64,000 nt of DNA from Mactromeris polynyma. Its lineage: Eukaryota; Mollusca; Bivalvia; Venerida; Mactridae. Shown one piece after another: positions 1-15,300 of the stretch. The translations under genes were made by a program, and so were the position numbers. Within the stretch, counting starts at the first letter, position 1. Every line of letters begins with the position of its first letter. The notes below the pieces were generated by a model that did not search any database, was not told the DNA's origin, and worked only from the letters and a program-made list of their open reading frames with translations. The stretch covers positions 30,926,905-30,990,904 of the forward strand of contig JASFXZ010000005.1 of assembly GCA_032209605.1 (NCBI GenBank). The letters are read 5' to 3'.

Positions 1-930
1 TGGTGGCCCTCTTGGTCGCAAAATTGGTTTCCATGGAAATTGACATGACGTCAACTGTCCACCGTGGCTAAAACTTGTACCCAAATATACAAAGGAACCA
101 CCTGGATAAAATATTCACACAAATAAGTCCAGGGACTACTCTTAAGGCAGATTCGTTATAGTAGTTGTACATTTAAATATTGATGTACAATGTAAATATT
201 TGTATACACGTGAAGTGATACATACATAGATATGTGCAGTGGTACATGATGGTGTTGGATTGATTCTGGTATATAATGTACTAACTGGGTAATCACCCTG
301 ATGTATTATTTGATTGTTTACCTGTCGAGGGTATATTCCGAAATATAAGCGTGTTTTCACCGAACAAAGTAATTAACTGCTAAGAAGTATGGAATAAAAA
401 ACAAATGACAAACTAGTTTATACTATATCAAATTATTTGTATAGTCACTCAATTATTTTATACTAAACAGATTACAGCAACTTCCCTGTAAATAATTGAA
501 CATAACCTTTGCCATGCACCATTGATGGCATAAGTGAAATAACTGGCAAAGGTAACACTTTATGACAAAGTAAATGGTCGATTAGCATACCAACTCTCCA
601 TATTTGTTTTGTAAAACGTGAAGGAAAACTCGTGGAATGGTATGAACTAAATTCTCTTTGATCGACACTTGCGAACTTACACAAAAACGATGTAACAATG
701 CATCGATCATTTCATTGTTTCAACTTTTATTTGCGCTGTAAAATGCACGTGTAAACCACGACTATTGACTTGAAATCATTTTCTTTGAATTACACGCGCG
801 AATTAGAACACAATGGTATATATAACACCCCAACGATTTCACTGTACTGTCTGGTTCGGTGACAACGATAATTCGTGTACAAAATATATTGTAAACACAT
901 CAATTACAGACGTATATTAACCCCAATCAA
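1..930. other. Non-coding, nothing recognised
   Basis: AT-rich DNA with only short chance reading frames. I see no splice-bounded exon, transposon end or RNA gene. Confidence 0.5.
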
Positions 931-2130
931 CACTTCATAGTATCATAGAACTTAGGTGCTTAGAAATAATAAACCTGCTGCTCAGGTGTTAAATTTATTG
1001 CAGCTAAAAACAGCCAACACATGATAAAAGAAACATAAGAACACTTTGTGAATTTGACAAACATTGATTTTCCTTGATTATGCTTTCCACGATCGCTGGC
1101 ACCTCCTTTGCTAGATAAAAGTCTGCGCCTAAGTCCTCCAGCCACGGAATCATCTAGCGAAAAATTTGCATATCGTATGAAGTTTATATATACACCATGT
1201 TTGATACTTCACAGAGTAATAATTGTACAAAAATCAGTTTGTATTTATATAACTTTTAAAAAGGCGACGTATCTGTTATGTATATATATGTTTATTTATG
1301 ATAAATGCGTATATAAGCGCTGAAAAAACAGTCGGTTTGTAGACAATCTCTCTGGCTTATCGTCTTGGTTTGTGTCAAAGAAGCGATTTTCTTTCGAGAT
1401 GTTGGTCGTAATGTAAAATGCACTTAGTAGCATTATATAAAATCATTTCACGAAATAGAAATTGAATGTTTCAGGCAAATTGATAAATGAATACATGTAG
1501 TATGAATTGCTGAACACATTTAATCGCGTACCGACAAATAAATTTGACCATGTTCAACAAGCAACAGACACACAAAACATGTTTGGCCAGCGCGGAGGAT
1601 TCTCCTATACTGCCGGTGTAATACATGTTGTGCTCGTAAAATGTGCGGATAACATTTTGGTGATTGGGAGCATACTGCTAACAGTGTACATCACTAGATT
1701 TAGAAGGGAGACCATTCAAGACAAATCTGGATCACAAATATTTTCATCCCTTAACGTCAGCATAAACAGTGCACACTTCATCTGACTAAATTATGAACAC
1801 AGCACTAAAGTAAGAAAAAAAACGGGGATGGATTTAATGACATGACGGGATATTATAGTGGCGTTACAATCAGACCACTAGGTAACAAGATAGACGATGA
1901 AAAATATATTCAGACAACCATTCGCTGTACTCGATATACCAGGACACCAAACACCGTAAATAGTAAGTACTATACTCAATTTTATTAAAATATGTTAGAA
2001 CTGCATGTATAGTGTGCCAACACATCGATTATGTTTTATTTATGTTCAGTGTTCGTGTATATCTGGCTTAGAGGTAAGCAGCAACAATGTAGAACACATT
2101 TTGTAAGGTGAAATAAATGTTGACTGTTTC
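931..2130. repeat. Diverged duplicate, copy A (partner 46890-47565)
   Basis: Blocks 931-1060 and about 1705-2130 align, with substitutions and small gaps, to a continuous segment at 46890-47565. About 640 bases between the two blocks are unique to this copy. Read on the minus strand, copy A retains part of a coding-like frame shared with copy B (a DCNATI-SRHVIKSI motif). It has an in-frame stop and has lost the ATG, so it looks like a pseudogene-like relic. Confidence 0.6.
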
Positions 2131-3094
2131 ACATTATTTTATTTATCAATCGAATGAACAAATGTTCATAATTACAACAAAACCTGTACCAAGTAGTTTT
2201 GCATATAGAATAGTAGAACAATCTCTCGACTGGTTAATTGGTTGACTCTACGATAACGTATTATCTCATTTTCTTCTGTTTAAGCTTCACAGTATACTTT
2301 CTCTTAACATTTAGCTTTTCTGTTTTGCTTTCCTAATTTTGTAGATTTATTTCATATCATCTCACCATTCTTTATACCCATTTCCTTCTCAAACTTGGTG
2401 CTCATGGGACCGTTCTATTGCCTTAACTCTCCAGGTTGTCCTGTCATCTAGTCCATTTTCATGTTCTGGAGTTGGTTGGTGAAGCTGTCATGCTTGCTTC
2501 TGTTTTCTTTATTATGTCGATATACGCCTGTGCTATATGATGATTAGTGTATTCCATCCTATGTGTGCCTACTCCCTATGCCTGGATCTGTCTGAGAAAG
2601 TTTTGGTTTGTAAATTTGGCAATACCTGCTCTACAATGTTTAGTTTTTGAAAAGCATTCGCCACACCTCTGAACATACATGTCAGAGTGGTTTTGTGGGG
2701 GAATTGTTAAAACTATCGACGATAAGCTCTTGTCCACATATGCTAAGCGTTAAATCATTTTAACTACGCTGCACATCATGAATGCAATGCTGGTTGTAGA
2801 CGACACCCAAACAACAAAGCAGTATTATAATATGTTTCCGTTTATACAAAACTATTATGTACTTACATATTTAGATACATGTCTATAAGTTAGATGCCTG
2901 AATATATCGAAAGGAAGTATAAACGTTAAATAATACAAATACATTAATGTGTTGAGAATACATTAACGTGTCATGACTGAAACTTACGCGGATGTTAACA
3001 ACAGTGGTTTACACTTTTCATGTTAAGCATTTTAAATTGTACTTTTTTGTATGTCTCGCTGTTCCTCTACTAGTTCTAATTCCATCACACCCGC

Positions 3095-3340
3095 CTACAA
3101 TTTGGTAATTTTATAACTTTTTCTAACGTCGTTTTCTGATTTCGACCTACGTGCTTCAGCTACAATCAATGCTGGATTTTGAAATTCCTTCTTTTCCTCG
3201 TCCTGACGTCGGTCGTTATAAAAATTGGGAGCATGGTCAGTATCCCCATATTTTCCAATTTGATCTTCTTCCAATTGAAATTTAATATCTTCCTCAGCAC
3301 CTCCTGCACTAATTGTGATTTCCCGGCCATTGTTTTCTGA
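3095..3340 (-). CDS. Terminal coding exon 6 of the six-exon gene
   Basis: The acceptor is ATATTTTCAG; the exon starts in phase 0 and stays open for 81 residues to TAG. It begins SENNGREITISAGGAEEDIK. The rest is acidic/basic and helix-prone and ends KSYKITKL. A possible AATAAA lies on the minus strand at 2513-2508, which would give a 3' UTR of about 0.6 kb. Nothing else is recognised between 2131 and 3094. Confidence 0.75.
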   Translation of the reverse strand, partial: SENNGREITISAGGAEEDIKFQLEEDQIGKYGDTDHAPNFYNDRRQDEEKKEFQNPALIVAEARRSKSENDVRKSYKITKL

Positions 3341-6300
3341 CTGAAAATATATGTCTTATATGGTGAGATTTACTAGCATTTTCGCAGCCCGTGTTATGTC
3401 TAGATTGCAGTATTTCATTTAAGGAAGCAGACAATGTATGATATAAGACGAAATTTGGATATTCTCGGTGAATCATACATTATCGTGTTCGAAAACATTT
3501 TCCACAACGATGATCTCTCGCAAAAATAAATACATACGTTGAGTAGGAAATGCCACCTACAAAGTGAGACACACATTTGATTTATATTGTGTTTTCGTAC
3601 TGGATTATATACAGTATATTTGTTATTGTCAAATCCTACTGCATTAATTTCCATGGCCCACATGAATTATCGAAAATAAACCTAAACTTGTTATGGTATG
3701 CGTAATGGTTAATTGCTTCTAAATTTAATGATTAGTTACTGCTAACTTAGTCCATTTATGTGTATATTTTGGAAAACAATGACCATTTCGCGGTTAAGTG
3801 TGAGGTTAGCTAGCTGTTAAATCGATTAAAACCCATTGGCAAGTATATTTACCGACATTTCCAAGGCTGTAAATTGCCATGTAGTTATTATTTCTATTTA
3901 TGCTTTGGGGAGGCATTGATTTATGCATATGGCATTCCCTCTAGCAACGTATTCCCACTTTATTAAGGATGTTAAGTTCACCTTTGCCATGTAGAGTTTA
4001 CTTGATATAATGTTCATGCCCCCCCCCCTCCTTCGGTCTATGAACCTGACTTTCTTGCCTTGTTCTGTGATGTATTCCACCCATTAAACGTTTCCCCTTG
4101 ATGCACCCCTAAATTCTCATAAGTTGTTTTTATGGTCGGCCAGACCATTCATTGCAACCCTATTCTCATACAGGTTTACCCTTGCGCCTCCTCAGTCCCT
4201 AATGTATGTAGCGTTCCAAATATTGAACATTGCGAATAGCATGTGAATTCTGTTGAATTACATACAGACATTCTTGCCTACATGTTTAGCTTTGCAGAGT
4301 TACAAAATGAAAAGTTCAAACCTACGATTAGTGTTACCATGTTTACACAGGATAGTCTAACATCGTACCTTCTAATTCACGATGCACGTATTGAGATATA
4401 AGTAATCAAAATGTCATTTTTTACACAATGCTTTTAGGCGAACTTTAAGATCTTATGATCTTCAGATTGTGAATTATAATATGAATTGTAATTACGTGTT
4501 CTATTGCTATGTTCGTAACTGTCACATCATCTATGTTTTCCACATGTTTTGTTGCGCGTGCAAATAACCCAATGAGTTGATGATCAGACTTCGTTAAGTT
4601 CGTTGGGAGCATCTCTTTGTTTCGCACATCGATGATCTGAAATATCACAATACTGAATTGCAGTTATTGAAATAATAAGCATTGTGTTGAAGTTGGTAGC
4701 TTCGTCCAAACAGTTGTATTTATATAATAATTGTATTTAAAACTATTTCTTTAGAACATTGCTCTTTCATTGTCTTAGAACTGACCGATTCTTTGACATG
4801 ACCATACACTCAAATAAATTCGGTCATATTATATGATATGTGATATGCGAGTACTTTTGTTTTTGCGTTTTTGAATACACGTTTTTACTAAAGTCCAACT
4901 TATAATATATAAAAATAGAACATAAATGAAATAATCAGTGATTCCTGTTCTGTGACTGCGGACCTTCTCGGGCTCATCCGGGAGCTGACGCGTCGTTTTA
5001 TTGAGTAGCCACCCCTGACTGCGCCTGATATGCGTAGTATAATTAATTCATGTATTGTTTCTAAATTACGGTTACGGCAGATCAATTTGACGTATGAATA
5101 CTATTTTTTGACATTGTAAGTGACCAATTTTTTAACATTTGTACTATTTATGGCTAATGCTAGCTTCACTACCACTACACAACTTTTTAATCATTTAACT
5201 AGTTTTAACAGTAATTTAATCTGAAGTTTTCAAATATTGCAAGATAGTGTTTGGAACGTCTGCTAAAAGAGAGTCACTTTCATAACAGAATAAGAATATT
5301 GTAATACACATCCACTTACTAGTTTTAGATATGAAAGTTGTGTAAATATTTGTTAGAGGCTGAGTTAACTGAACCAAATTATTCGCAAAATTCATAACCG
5401 TTGTAACTTTGATCAGTCATTTGTTACACACATGCGAACATTTATAACACATGTGATAATCCTGTCATAATGAACTGCTGCCTGTATGATTTTTATAAAA
5501 TCAAATTGTGACATATTTTGCCCTTTTCTTAACTGCACTCCAGACACTATCTATGACTAAATGAAGACATATGAAGTAAACCACACTTGGTATGGCAATA
5601 TGCTGCCGATAAGAACGTATTTTAAGGATGGCGTTCGGACCCTTGTTGGCATTAAATATGTATCTTGACCATCTGAGTGTAATATTTGGATAGGCTTTAT
5701 CCAGTGTTGTTGTTACGTTAGCTTACCATCTTTAATACGAAATATTGCGATGTAATATCCATTCAAAAACAGTTGTTTCATCGTTTTCTGTTTTAATTGT
5801 TCTCTGAGCATTACGTCACTTAAGATAAACGAACAGTATGCATATATCCGACTGTTTCATAACACAACTGAGTAACTTAGTAACTCCTTAGTATAGATGT
5901 TTATTTGTTTCAGTGCTTATATATGTATTGATATATACTTTTTGTCAGATAAATAAATTTCACTTTTCCTGATACCTTTATTTAAGGTGAATTATTGCGC
6001 TAGATTTCATTTACCCCCTTCATTTTAAATGACAATTCTAGGTCTAATTTGCTGTTTGATTATTATTTCCCTTTATGTTCTTAGAAACATCACAAGTATG
6101 TAATTTATGGTGCACTGGCATGATATAATATTTGGTTCATCCGCCTTCTGTCCTTGCCCAACTTGCTTTTTATGCCCCCACTCATATAACTAAAAGTATA
6201 TGAGCCAGAGTCATTATGCTTTACAGGAATGTTCACCAGCATGTGTAGTTGTGCACCTAGGGTTTCATGTTTGGCTGTGTCTAGTAAGTGCAAAGTTATG

Positions 6301-9300
6301 GCCCTTGACTTAGTTAAAATATAGCCTACAGAGTTTGCAATCTTGTGTCGCGCATATCTCCAAAATAATTTGAGTCAGAGTCATAAGACTTTACAGGAAT
6401 GTTCACCAACCTGTATAGTTGTGCACCTGGGGTTTCATGTATGGTTACACCCAGTAAGTGCATAGTTATGGTCCTTGACTTATCACCATAATCAGTACAG
6501 TTGTTCACTTTGGATACCCATTCACAAATTATGAGCAGAATATTAGCATTTGCTTTGGTGACAAAGCCTGCAAGTGGACACATTTCTAGTTTAACTTGTT
6601 TTGTAATTGATTCGCTCCCCAATTTTGTCCCCTCCTATTCTCCTTAACTGTTATTGTTTGTAGTGAATAGACAATTTCATTCCCATACATGTTTGCCCTT
6701 ACATCTCAACTCTTAATGTTTTGTGTGCTGATAGTCACTGGAATCTGTGTCAGGATGCATTGACTTGTGAGTGTGGCGATCCCTAAAACAACCATTCTGT
6801 AAACTAAACCTAACGATCAATACTTACATCAACAGCTGATTTCGACGAGTGGTGAAATGGAACGCAAGGTAACGACTTCGGAGACGTATTTGGTCCACCA
6901 TTATTTCGAGGAGATTGTGTTTCATGTGTACTTGATGTGCATGGTAATTGCGTTGATTCTTAAGAAAAAAAGAAATATATAAAGAAGTTTACATGTAACA
7001 CTAATGAAATCAAATGTCAGGAAGAAAAAGGTAGTTACTCGCCGACAGCAAAATTGATCAAATCATTCCTTCGTGTAGGGATGCTTGAAACTGACATTAC
7101 ATGAAGGTTCAGAATGGACAGTCAATAGTATTGATTTATTATGGCAAAATTTCTTTTGTCTGCAACTTGGATCACTGGATATAATTATGACAAAGAGAGT
7201 AGAAATTGTGGTTGTAATAATTGGCCGTATCGAATTTCAAGTAACGACGGTATTATTTCATTTGGAAAATTACAATCATTCAGTGACAAGAAAGGTTAAA
7301 TTCATTAAACAACTTGAACTCAGGCAGATAAAGGGTTGAATATTCAAAATTTGCTGGATGCTTTATTCACGATCATTCCATCATTTCTAAGCCAATACAT
7401 TCAAATGTCAGACAGGGACGTAAGAGTAACTCAGATTATTCCATGCAGAGAAAATTAGTGTGACTAAAAGTATCATGAATGAAGAATGTTTGCATCCATC
7501 GTGACTAAGGAAATGAATACAAGACCCAACAGCATAAATATAAATAAAACGCAATAAAAGTACAACTATTCCGGTTACACACTTCCTTTATGTCCATAGA
7601 AATAACTTTTCTGTGTCGAAAACGTAATGAGAATATGACTCCGGTCCAATATTACGCCTAGTAAATTAGAAAACATTGTCCCGTGGATGAAAGCCTCATT
7701 TCAGACATACATGTCAAACTAAACTTCAAGACATATACATATGCGATTGTATGTGAATAAGTCAAGTTTAGTCAAGCAAACGACTTAAATAGCAGTTAGA
7801 ATGTATTTTACTCGATATTTCTCATTATTGTGTGTAACCATATTGTTTCCTAAGTATCTGACTAAAAACTTCATTGTCTCGTACATTATAACGAGCAAAA
7901 CATCGACATTTTCGAAGTTCCATAAAATGTATTACTTCATATAGCATGGCTAGTATTATCCAACATGTTTGTGTTGCTACTGAAAGACATACCTCTCAAA
8001 GAACATTTACTACTTCGATCAAAATTTGATCAGCTTTCGGAGGTAACATGAATCTGAATTAACTGATTTTCCACATTCATTTACATGCATGAATAAATCT
8101 TTGGTATCGATTTTATATACTTGTCCAATATTACATATATGTTGTACAGACCCTATATAGTCAGAAACTCTTAATTTGCATTCCGTAAGGAAAGGCTATC
8201 GCCCTTTCTTGATACTACTTTCTTCTACATCTTCTTGTATAAACCATCTTCTCATAACACAGCTGACAAACGCATGTTGGTTCTTAACCTATTAAGATGC
8301 TATATTTGTTTTCAACAACCGCATGAACATATTTTTTTAGTATTTCATCAATTGGGACTTGTTCGAATCTCGGTAGCGCCATTGAGCGATTTTTCGTGTT
8401 CCTCAAAACGTGATTTTATATCAATATTACAAAAGCTGTGTTGCAACTCGTTTTGTAATAAAAACCGTTGACAGTAAGGTCGCTGTGTTGTAGTGGTAAG
8501 CATAACGGACCGGCAATCCGAAGAACCGGGTAGCGACATTGACCGATTTTTCATACGCAGCTTTCCGTGCCTTTTAGTTGGCTTATCGCAGTGGATTGTC
8601 TCCCTTGAAAATGACCCGAAAATCGATATCGAGTTCCCAGCTCTACCAGTTTTGATCAATAGATTATAGAGGGAAATTATTTTCATGCGTAAATTTAAAC
8701 ACTTTATCTTAATACTGGAATAGTTTAGCAGTTATAACAATATTCTTCAATTTATTCTCTTTCATTTAGTGTAAATATATTCATTCTAACTAAACATCTT
8801 CTTACTTCCAATTTGATTTTAAAAGTATCACCTACTGTTACATTTAACATAGAGTAAAAATCTGTAAAATTGTCCATTTTCATAAGTTTAGGGGCTAATA
8901 AATTATAATAAATATTTTAGCAGATATGTCTGTTTTATTGATTTAATGAACATTAGCATGGTGTTTTTATAATTTTAAACAATTAATTGCTTCTTGCTTC
9001 CATTTAAAGTTAATGGTTTTTTACGTCCAAAAAGAATCTCGATTTTCTTCATTAAATTATCGTCTGCTGTGTTGTTGTTGCTGTTGTAACTACCAAGGTG
9101 TTAATTTGCATACCAATTTGTATTGATTATGGCAATTTAATTTCTTTTAATATGTGATAATTATGGTATGAGTAGATGATATTAAACACGTGCTATCATT
9201 TGATCTTTAGAATAATTGCTTTAATTAAAAGTAAAACATTATTATAGCATACTTTGCTTTCTGATAAAGAATAATATGTTTTGTATGAATTTATCATTTA

Positions 9301-12300
9301 TTTACTACATATGGCATATTAATATATACGTATAATTATATAATCTAATGCTGCAAAACGACATTGTAAGTAGACCAACTAAAATTAACTGGGTAACAAA
9401 TGTTAAAACAATTCTGACTAAACTAGGTTTCGAACACGTGTGGCTAAACCAAGGTGTTGAAAACAAGGAATATTTTCTTTTAAAGCAAAGAATAAGAGAT
9501 ATATGGTTGATCGATTATAACAATAGGTTAGAAGATTCCACGAGAGCTTTATTCTTTAGAACAATAGTTAGTGCAAATTTTAGCAAATATCTAGATGTTA
9601 TCACAATTCGTAAATACAGAATAGCATTATCACGCTTGAGAATGTCATCACATAGACTAGCCGTTGAATCTGGTAGATGGAGACAACCTTTAAGTGTCCC
9701 GTTAAATGAACGTATATGTCCATTCTGTAACATCCTAGAGGATGAATACCATTTTGTTCTTGTATGTAACATTTTGAGAGAATTGCGCATAAAATACATA
9801 AACTCATATTATTGGAACCGTCCCAGTACTTTTAAGTTCATCGCATTAATGACGACAAAAAATGCATCAGAAATACGAAATTTAAGTGTATTTGCACATC
9901 ATGGATTTTTGTTTCATATAAGTGATAACGTCGATGGAAACTACTAATATGTACATTTTATGTATATTTAATGATTGTTTCATGTACATGATCACCGTGC
10001 GATGCTTTACAATTTCGTTTCGGTAGAGCACATATGCAATTGGTGACTGTACATTTTAAAATTGCTCGATCATTATAGGTTATGCGCTCTTTGTAAGGGC
10101 CATTTCCTTGATGATCCATTTAGATGTTCTAGGAGTTACCATTGACGTTAAATTATTTTATATAATTATGTAATTATAGATATGAATTGGATGCTTTGTT
10201 TTTAACATGTATTTATCATTTAAATTATTCTGCCTCCCCCAACAGAGATGAACCTCATTTATTTACCATTTCATTGTATCTTCTTGTCACGTATTGCTAT
10301 GTATTATTTTCTATGTTATATTGATGTTTTGTCAATAACCTTTTATGGGTTTAAGTACAATAAAAGTTCTTCTTCTTCTTCTTTATTATCACGGACATAT
10401 ATACGTCCGTGATATTATTATAATTATTATTATAAGTATACCACAATAAGTTGAGAGTGACGTCACGCAATGTTTACATGGTTTGATCACCTCTATTGAT
10501 CAAAATAGGTAAATCAAATAACTAGCAAAACTATATATTGTGATATTGATTCCATAAAACTAACAGTCGTTATAGCTCAGATGGTAGCGAGTCCGCGCCT
10601 TACAGTGCCAATTAAGCCTTTCAGTTTTGAGTCAGAGTTCGAGACCATCGGGAAGTAGGTTGTACTTACACGACTTATACTAATTAGTGTTCGCTCGAAT
10701 ATCATTATTTAAAACATTTTATAGCATGTGTATTTATGATTATTAACTAATAACGATATGGTTTCATGATTTTTAAAGTGCTAGATATCATCGTGCAGTA
10801 GATTTACATGTACATTTATCGCTACACACTCATATGGAATAAAGTTGATATGGCTACTCCGAAAAACGTAAGGGGTTCAAATGAACATTTTAGCGACGAC
10901 GCTATAGCCATCATTAAACACGTTTGGTTTAACAACAAAGCAATTAGACGATAACAAAAAACAAAAGTAAACAGACAGAAACGACAAGTAATTGACAAGC
11001 AATGAGTAAGGGATAAAATTCATATTGTCCATAAAAAAGGGGAGGCAGGAATGTGTCTCGAACTCAAACCCTATCTATTGGTCGAAGTTACTAGTCAGAA
11101 GAGCGCTATCAATTGAGCTATCGCTACTGTCAACTTTGAGCGATATTTCTTCAACATTTAATGCTAATCCTGAAGATAATAGGCATGATAATGACCGTAA
11201 GCTGCTTTACATGTATTGGAAAGTGGGTATGGTCGTGTTTACTATCGACTTATCATAAAGGTCCGTGTTATTATGTATTGACCAAATAGATAAATAAAAT
11301 GAAAACAATACATTCTGTTCCTTTTTGTGTTTACACATTTTACAGTATAATATATTATCATAAGCAGTATAGCCGGGTTCTACAAAATCGATCGATTGTT
11401 TACAATACCTCCTATATTGATAATTGACAAATTTTTACAGGTATGATTTTCGCGTGGAAGGGACACAATCCAATCAGAGGAACCGGCTGTAACAAAGCCG
11501 CTGATCAAGGGAGATCATTCTTGATATTTATTCCAGAAAGCTGCACATGTATGTGTTCCTCAAAACATGATTTTATGTAATTCGGAAAACACTTGTAGTT
11601 CAAAATGGATGTACATTGGTACCAATAAAGTATGATGCAATTTAAATTGAGTGAACAAATTTGGCATATTTCATCAAACGCTAAATCTAGTTTTCTGGTA
11701 TCCATGACAACACCTATATGTTACTTTGACGCAGGTAAAATTACCACAAACTTTCTAAATCGGTTAAATTGCTATAACAGTGTAGCGCCATAATTTGACG
11801 TGTTAAATTGGCGCTAAAATTTTAACCTTAGTGTCACGTCTTGACGTCATTTCCTGAAAAAGTGAAGACGGTATCTTCAGCAGCTATCATCCGGTTTTCA
11901 TAACGTTGGTAGCAAGGAAGCATGACGTCGACTGGTGATATGGAATTACGCAGCGTCGTAAAGTTTTGCGTTGGGTTTAAAGAAACCACCCGCAGAGACA
12001 CTACGGTTGATTATTGAGTCTGACACACTCCCGAGATGTGGGAAAACATTTATGTACAAATGGCATGATAGATTTAGGAACGGAAGGACATCCACCGACG
12101 ATGACAAGAGACCGGGTCGGCCATCCAATTTACACTTGTTTATCACGATTTTATTGAGGATAACGATTATGCAATTGTTTTGAAAATCGCCGTTATATTC
12201 ATGCGTCAAAACATGAAAAACGTTTTCCTTACTTTGCACGTGCGCAGCAACGTTGGTTTCACTTACAGGTTTTACACTGACAAATTATCATTTGCTGCTC

Positions 12301-15300
12301 AGCACAGATAAAAAATATTGAATTTGAAAAATCAATTGCATTTAGTGATGCCACGTCTTTCTGAAGATCAGAGAAACCAGGCTATTGGTATGCTCCGGGC
12401 GGGGTCAATGGTAAATAACGTAGCGCGTCATTTTGGCTGCTCCAGACAGACTATTCATAATCTTGCGAACCGGTACAACACTACTGGATCTGTCAGAGAT
12501 CGTGCAAGACCCGGTCGCGTACGTGCTACAACGTTACGTACTGATCGCGTTATCACGTTGACTCACCTACGTAATCGTTTTTTACCAGCAACCACTACTG
12601 CTCGGCGTTACGAGGGTTCATGCACAGACAATCATAAACCATTTAAGACAGAACCGTGCTCGTCGTTCATATACTTGAGTTGCCAGACTGTTATGGGCAC
12701 GACGTCATTTGCATTTCACGCGCAACCAGTGGAAATTAATACTTTTTAGCGATGAGTCACGATTTACTGTCAGCTATGCAGATGGCAGAATACGCATATA
12801 TCGCCGTAAAAAATGAAAGACTTGCATATTCAGATTGTTGTATTCAGGAGAGAGACAGAGTTAGTGGTGGCAGTATTATGGTATGATCTGGTCATTATCC
12901 ATAGAAATCTCAATGCTCAAGGTTATATCAATGTTTTAAACAATACCATGATACCATTCATGCAAAATAACGGACCTGGCACTTTCCAGCATGACAATGC
13001 AACGCCTCACAAGGCGTGTATAACTACACAAGTCCTTGCTCAAAATAATGTTAACGTCTTGCCTTGGCCCGCTGTATCCCCAGACTTGAACCGAATAGAA
13101 CACATATGGGATGAATTGGGATGGAGAGTCAGGTCCGAGCATCAAATTGATACCATAAATAACCTCCGAAATGCACTTGTGTTAGAATGGGCGACGTATT
13201 CTCCAATGCATTCGTAAAAGTGGCGGTCAAACTGGTGGCTGATGCTTCTTATAAAATCACTCAGTCAGTACTTTCTTTTCTCCAAGTGTTGCGTGATAAT
13301 TTACATTTTTCTGGAATTTTCATTTAGACCCCTCTCCATTTAATTGTTCATAACAAATATGCATTGTCTGATTTTTTCCAAATAAATTACATAAACACAT
13401 TGGTATTGCATTGAAGCTTCAATTAAAAAAACCGATTAATCCCGAATATACATTTATCAACAAAATATATACTTTTGAAATCGATGTAAAGTTTTCACTT
13501 TTTGGTCAGTGTATATATAAACTAGGCTAAATTGGCTATTAATTAATGATACTTATTCGCCGGTTAAATTACATCTATTTTCATCTTTATATCATTAAGC
13601 CTAGTATTCGACAAGGTTAAATCTCACAACAAATGTAAAAGGCAATTATTTTTGCATTCCACGTTACTTAATTAAAACAGACGTTAGGAGCATGTATTTT
13701 GCAATACACTGCAATTATTTTTCACTGAATAATATTCAATCAGTGAAGCATCGTTGTGTCTATAAGTTCAAATTATGTCCTTTTTGATGCATTTATATCA
13801 GGAGGTGGTTTGTCATAACTATGTGGAGGATATGTGGTTATTCGTTAGTAATAACGCGTACAGAGCTGAATATGTTTTACAGCTACCCTAAAAAGGCATA
13901 CTTAGGTAAAGCTTTACATGAGTTCCGAAATATAGCTTAGATATGACTGCACTAGAACACACATACCGAATTCCGTTCGAAACCCGAATACAGCTGCATA
14001 CATGACAGCATTATGTCGTGTTGTATGTTATGCTTGCCCAACTGAAACGTTTTTGCAATTTGGGCATAAACTACTTTATATAAATTTCACAACTTTTTGT
14101 CTACCTCTTTGGTTACTAATTATATCATATTTCATTGTAATTACGTCCATGTCCAGATTTCAGTACAATCTGAATGGCGTGTAGCAATGAGAGCAGTAAC
14201 AATGTGTTATAGCAAAATTTGAAACCTTTAGACGAAGTGTCAAGTGAAATGATATATAATTGAAATCGTTGGAGTAACCCTCACAGCGCTTTGATTCCAC
14301 TGTCATTACATTCACTTGGTGCTTTATAACCCAGCGTATTTTGATATTTGACATTTCTAACTTTCCTTATTTAGCCAATGATTTTTGTTAGATGAAATAA
14401 AAGTGTACACAATTTATTTGCTTTGCGTGTCAAGACAAAGTTTGATGATATTGCTGATCGGTTAAATGTCTCGTCACTGAAGCATTTTCAGATTGCAGTG
14501 TTTGGTTCTGACACCGATGATTGTAGCGATAAACATTTAAACTATTGTGGCGTCTTTTCAAAAACCGTCGAAGGCTTCCAAACGGGATAACACGTATTAA
14601 TATACTTAGATTCCGCCTCACCAAAAGTTGTGTCTGTGTCTGGCAATAAATTCTCTCTTTCCAGTATACATTCGTGTAATCTTTATTTACCCAGGCTTAC
14701 GGACATAATTGTTGGAAAGTTGTTGCAAGCAGCTCACTGATTAGCTATGCGCGCGTGTGATTTCAATATGCAAGAATGATTATAAAGGTATCAGAATATG
14801 CGCTCTAAGCTAAAGGACGGTAGGGTAGTGAATAACCAGTATAGTAGGTCCAAGATCTGAAGGTAAAATAACATTTACAAAACGTCATAAGTTGGATCAA
14901 TCCATATCAAAAAGTAGGTTGAATAATGATAACCATTGACTTTTTAAAAGAGGAATATAAAATGGAAGATGTCAAAAGAGTACGTTACTGCCGTGGCGAA
15001 GTGGGCACGCCATTTCTTTTTAATGCGGACAATCTGGTTTCAAGTCACTGAACTCCTAGATTTTTTAATAACCTCTTCTTATGCGAACATAACATAATGT
15101 CCATGAAACTGATATGGGTGTATCACCAAAAGCCTATTCAAAAATAGATCATAAGTATGCGCAAAGTCGTAACAATTTAGAACGAAAATATGGTAATGCG
15201 ACGCTCCTTTTATTAACTTTCATTTTTAAAGTAAAATAAATTTGTACGTATAGAAACAAAACAAACGTAAAAATGAGCTAAATGAAGCTGATTAACAAAT

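Noticed and set aside
9515..9807. Minus-strand ORFs of 94 and 68 codons
   Set aside because: They are antisense shadows of the LINE C-terminal ORF.
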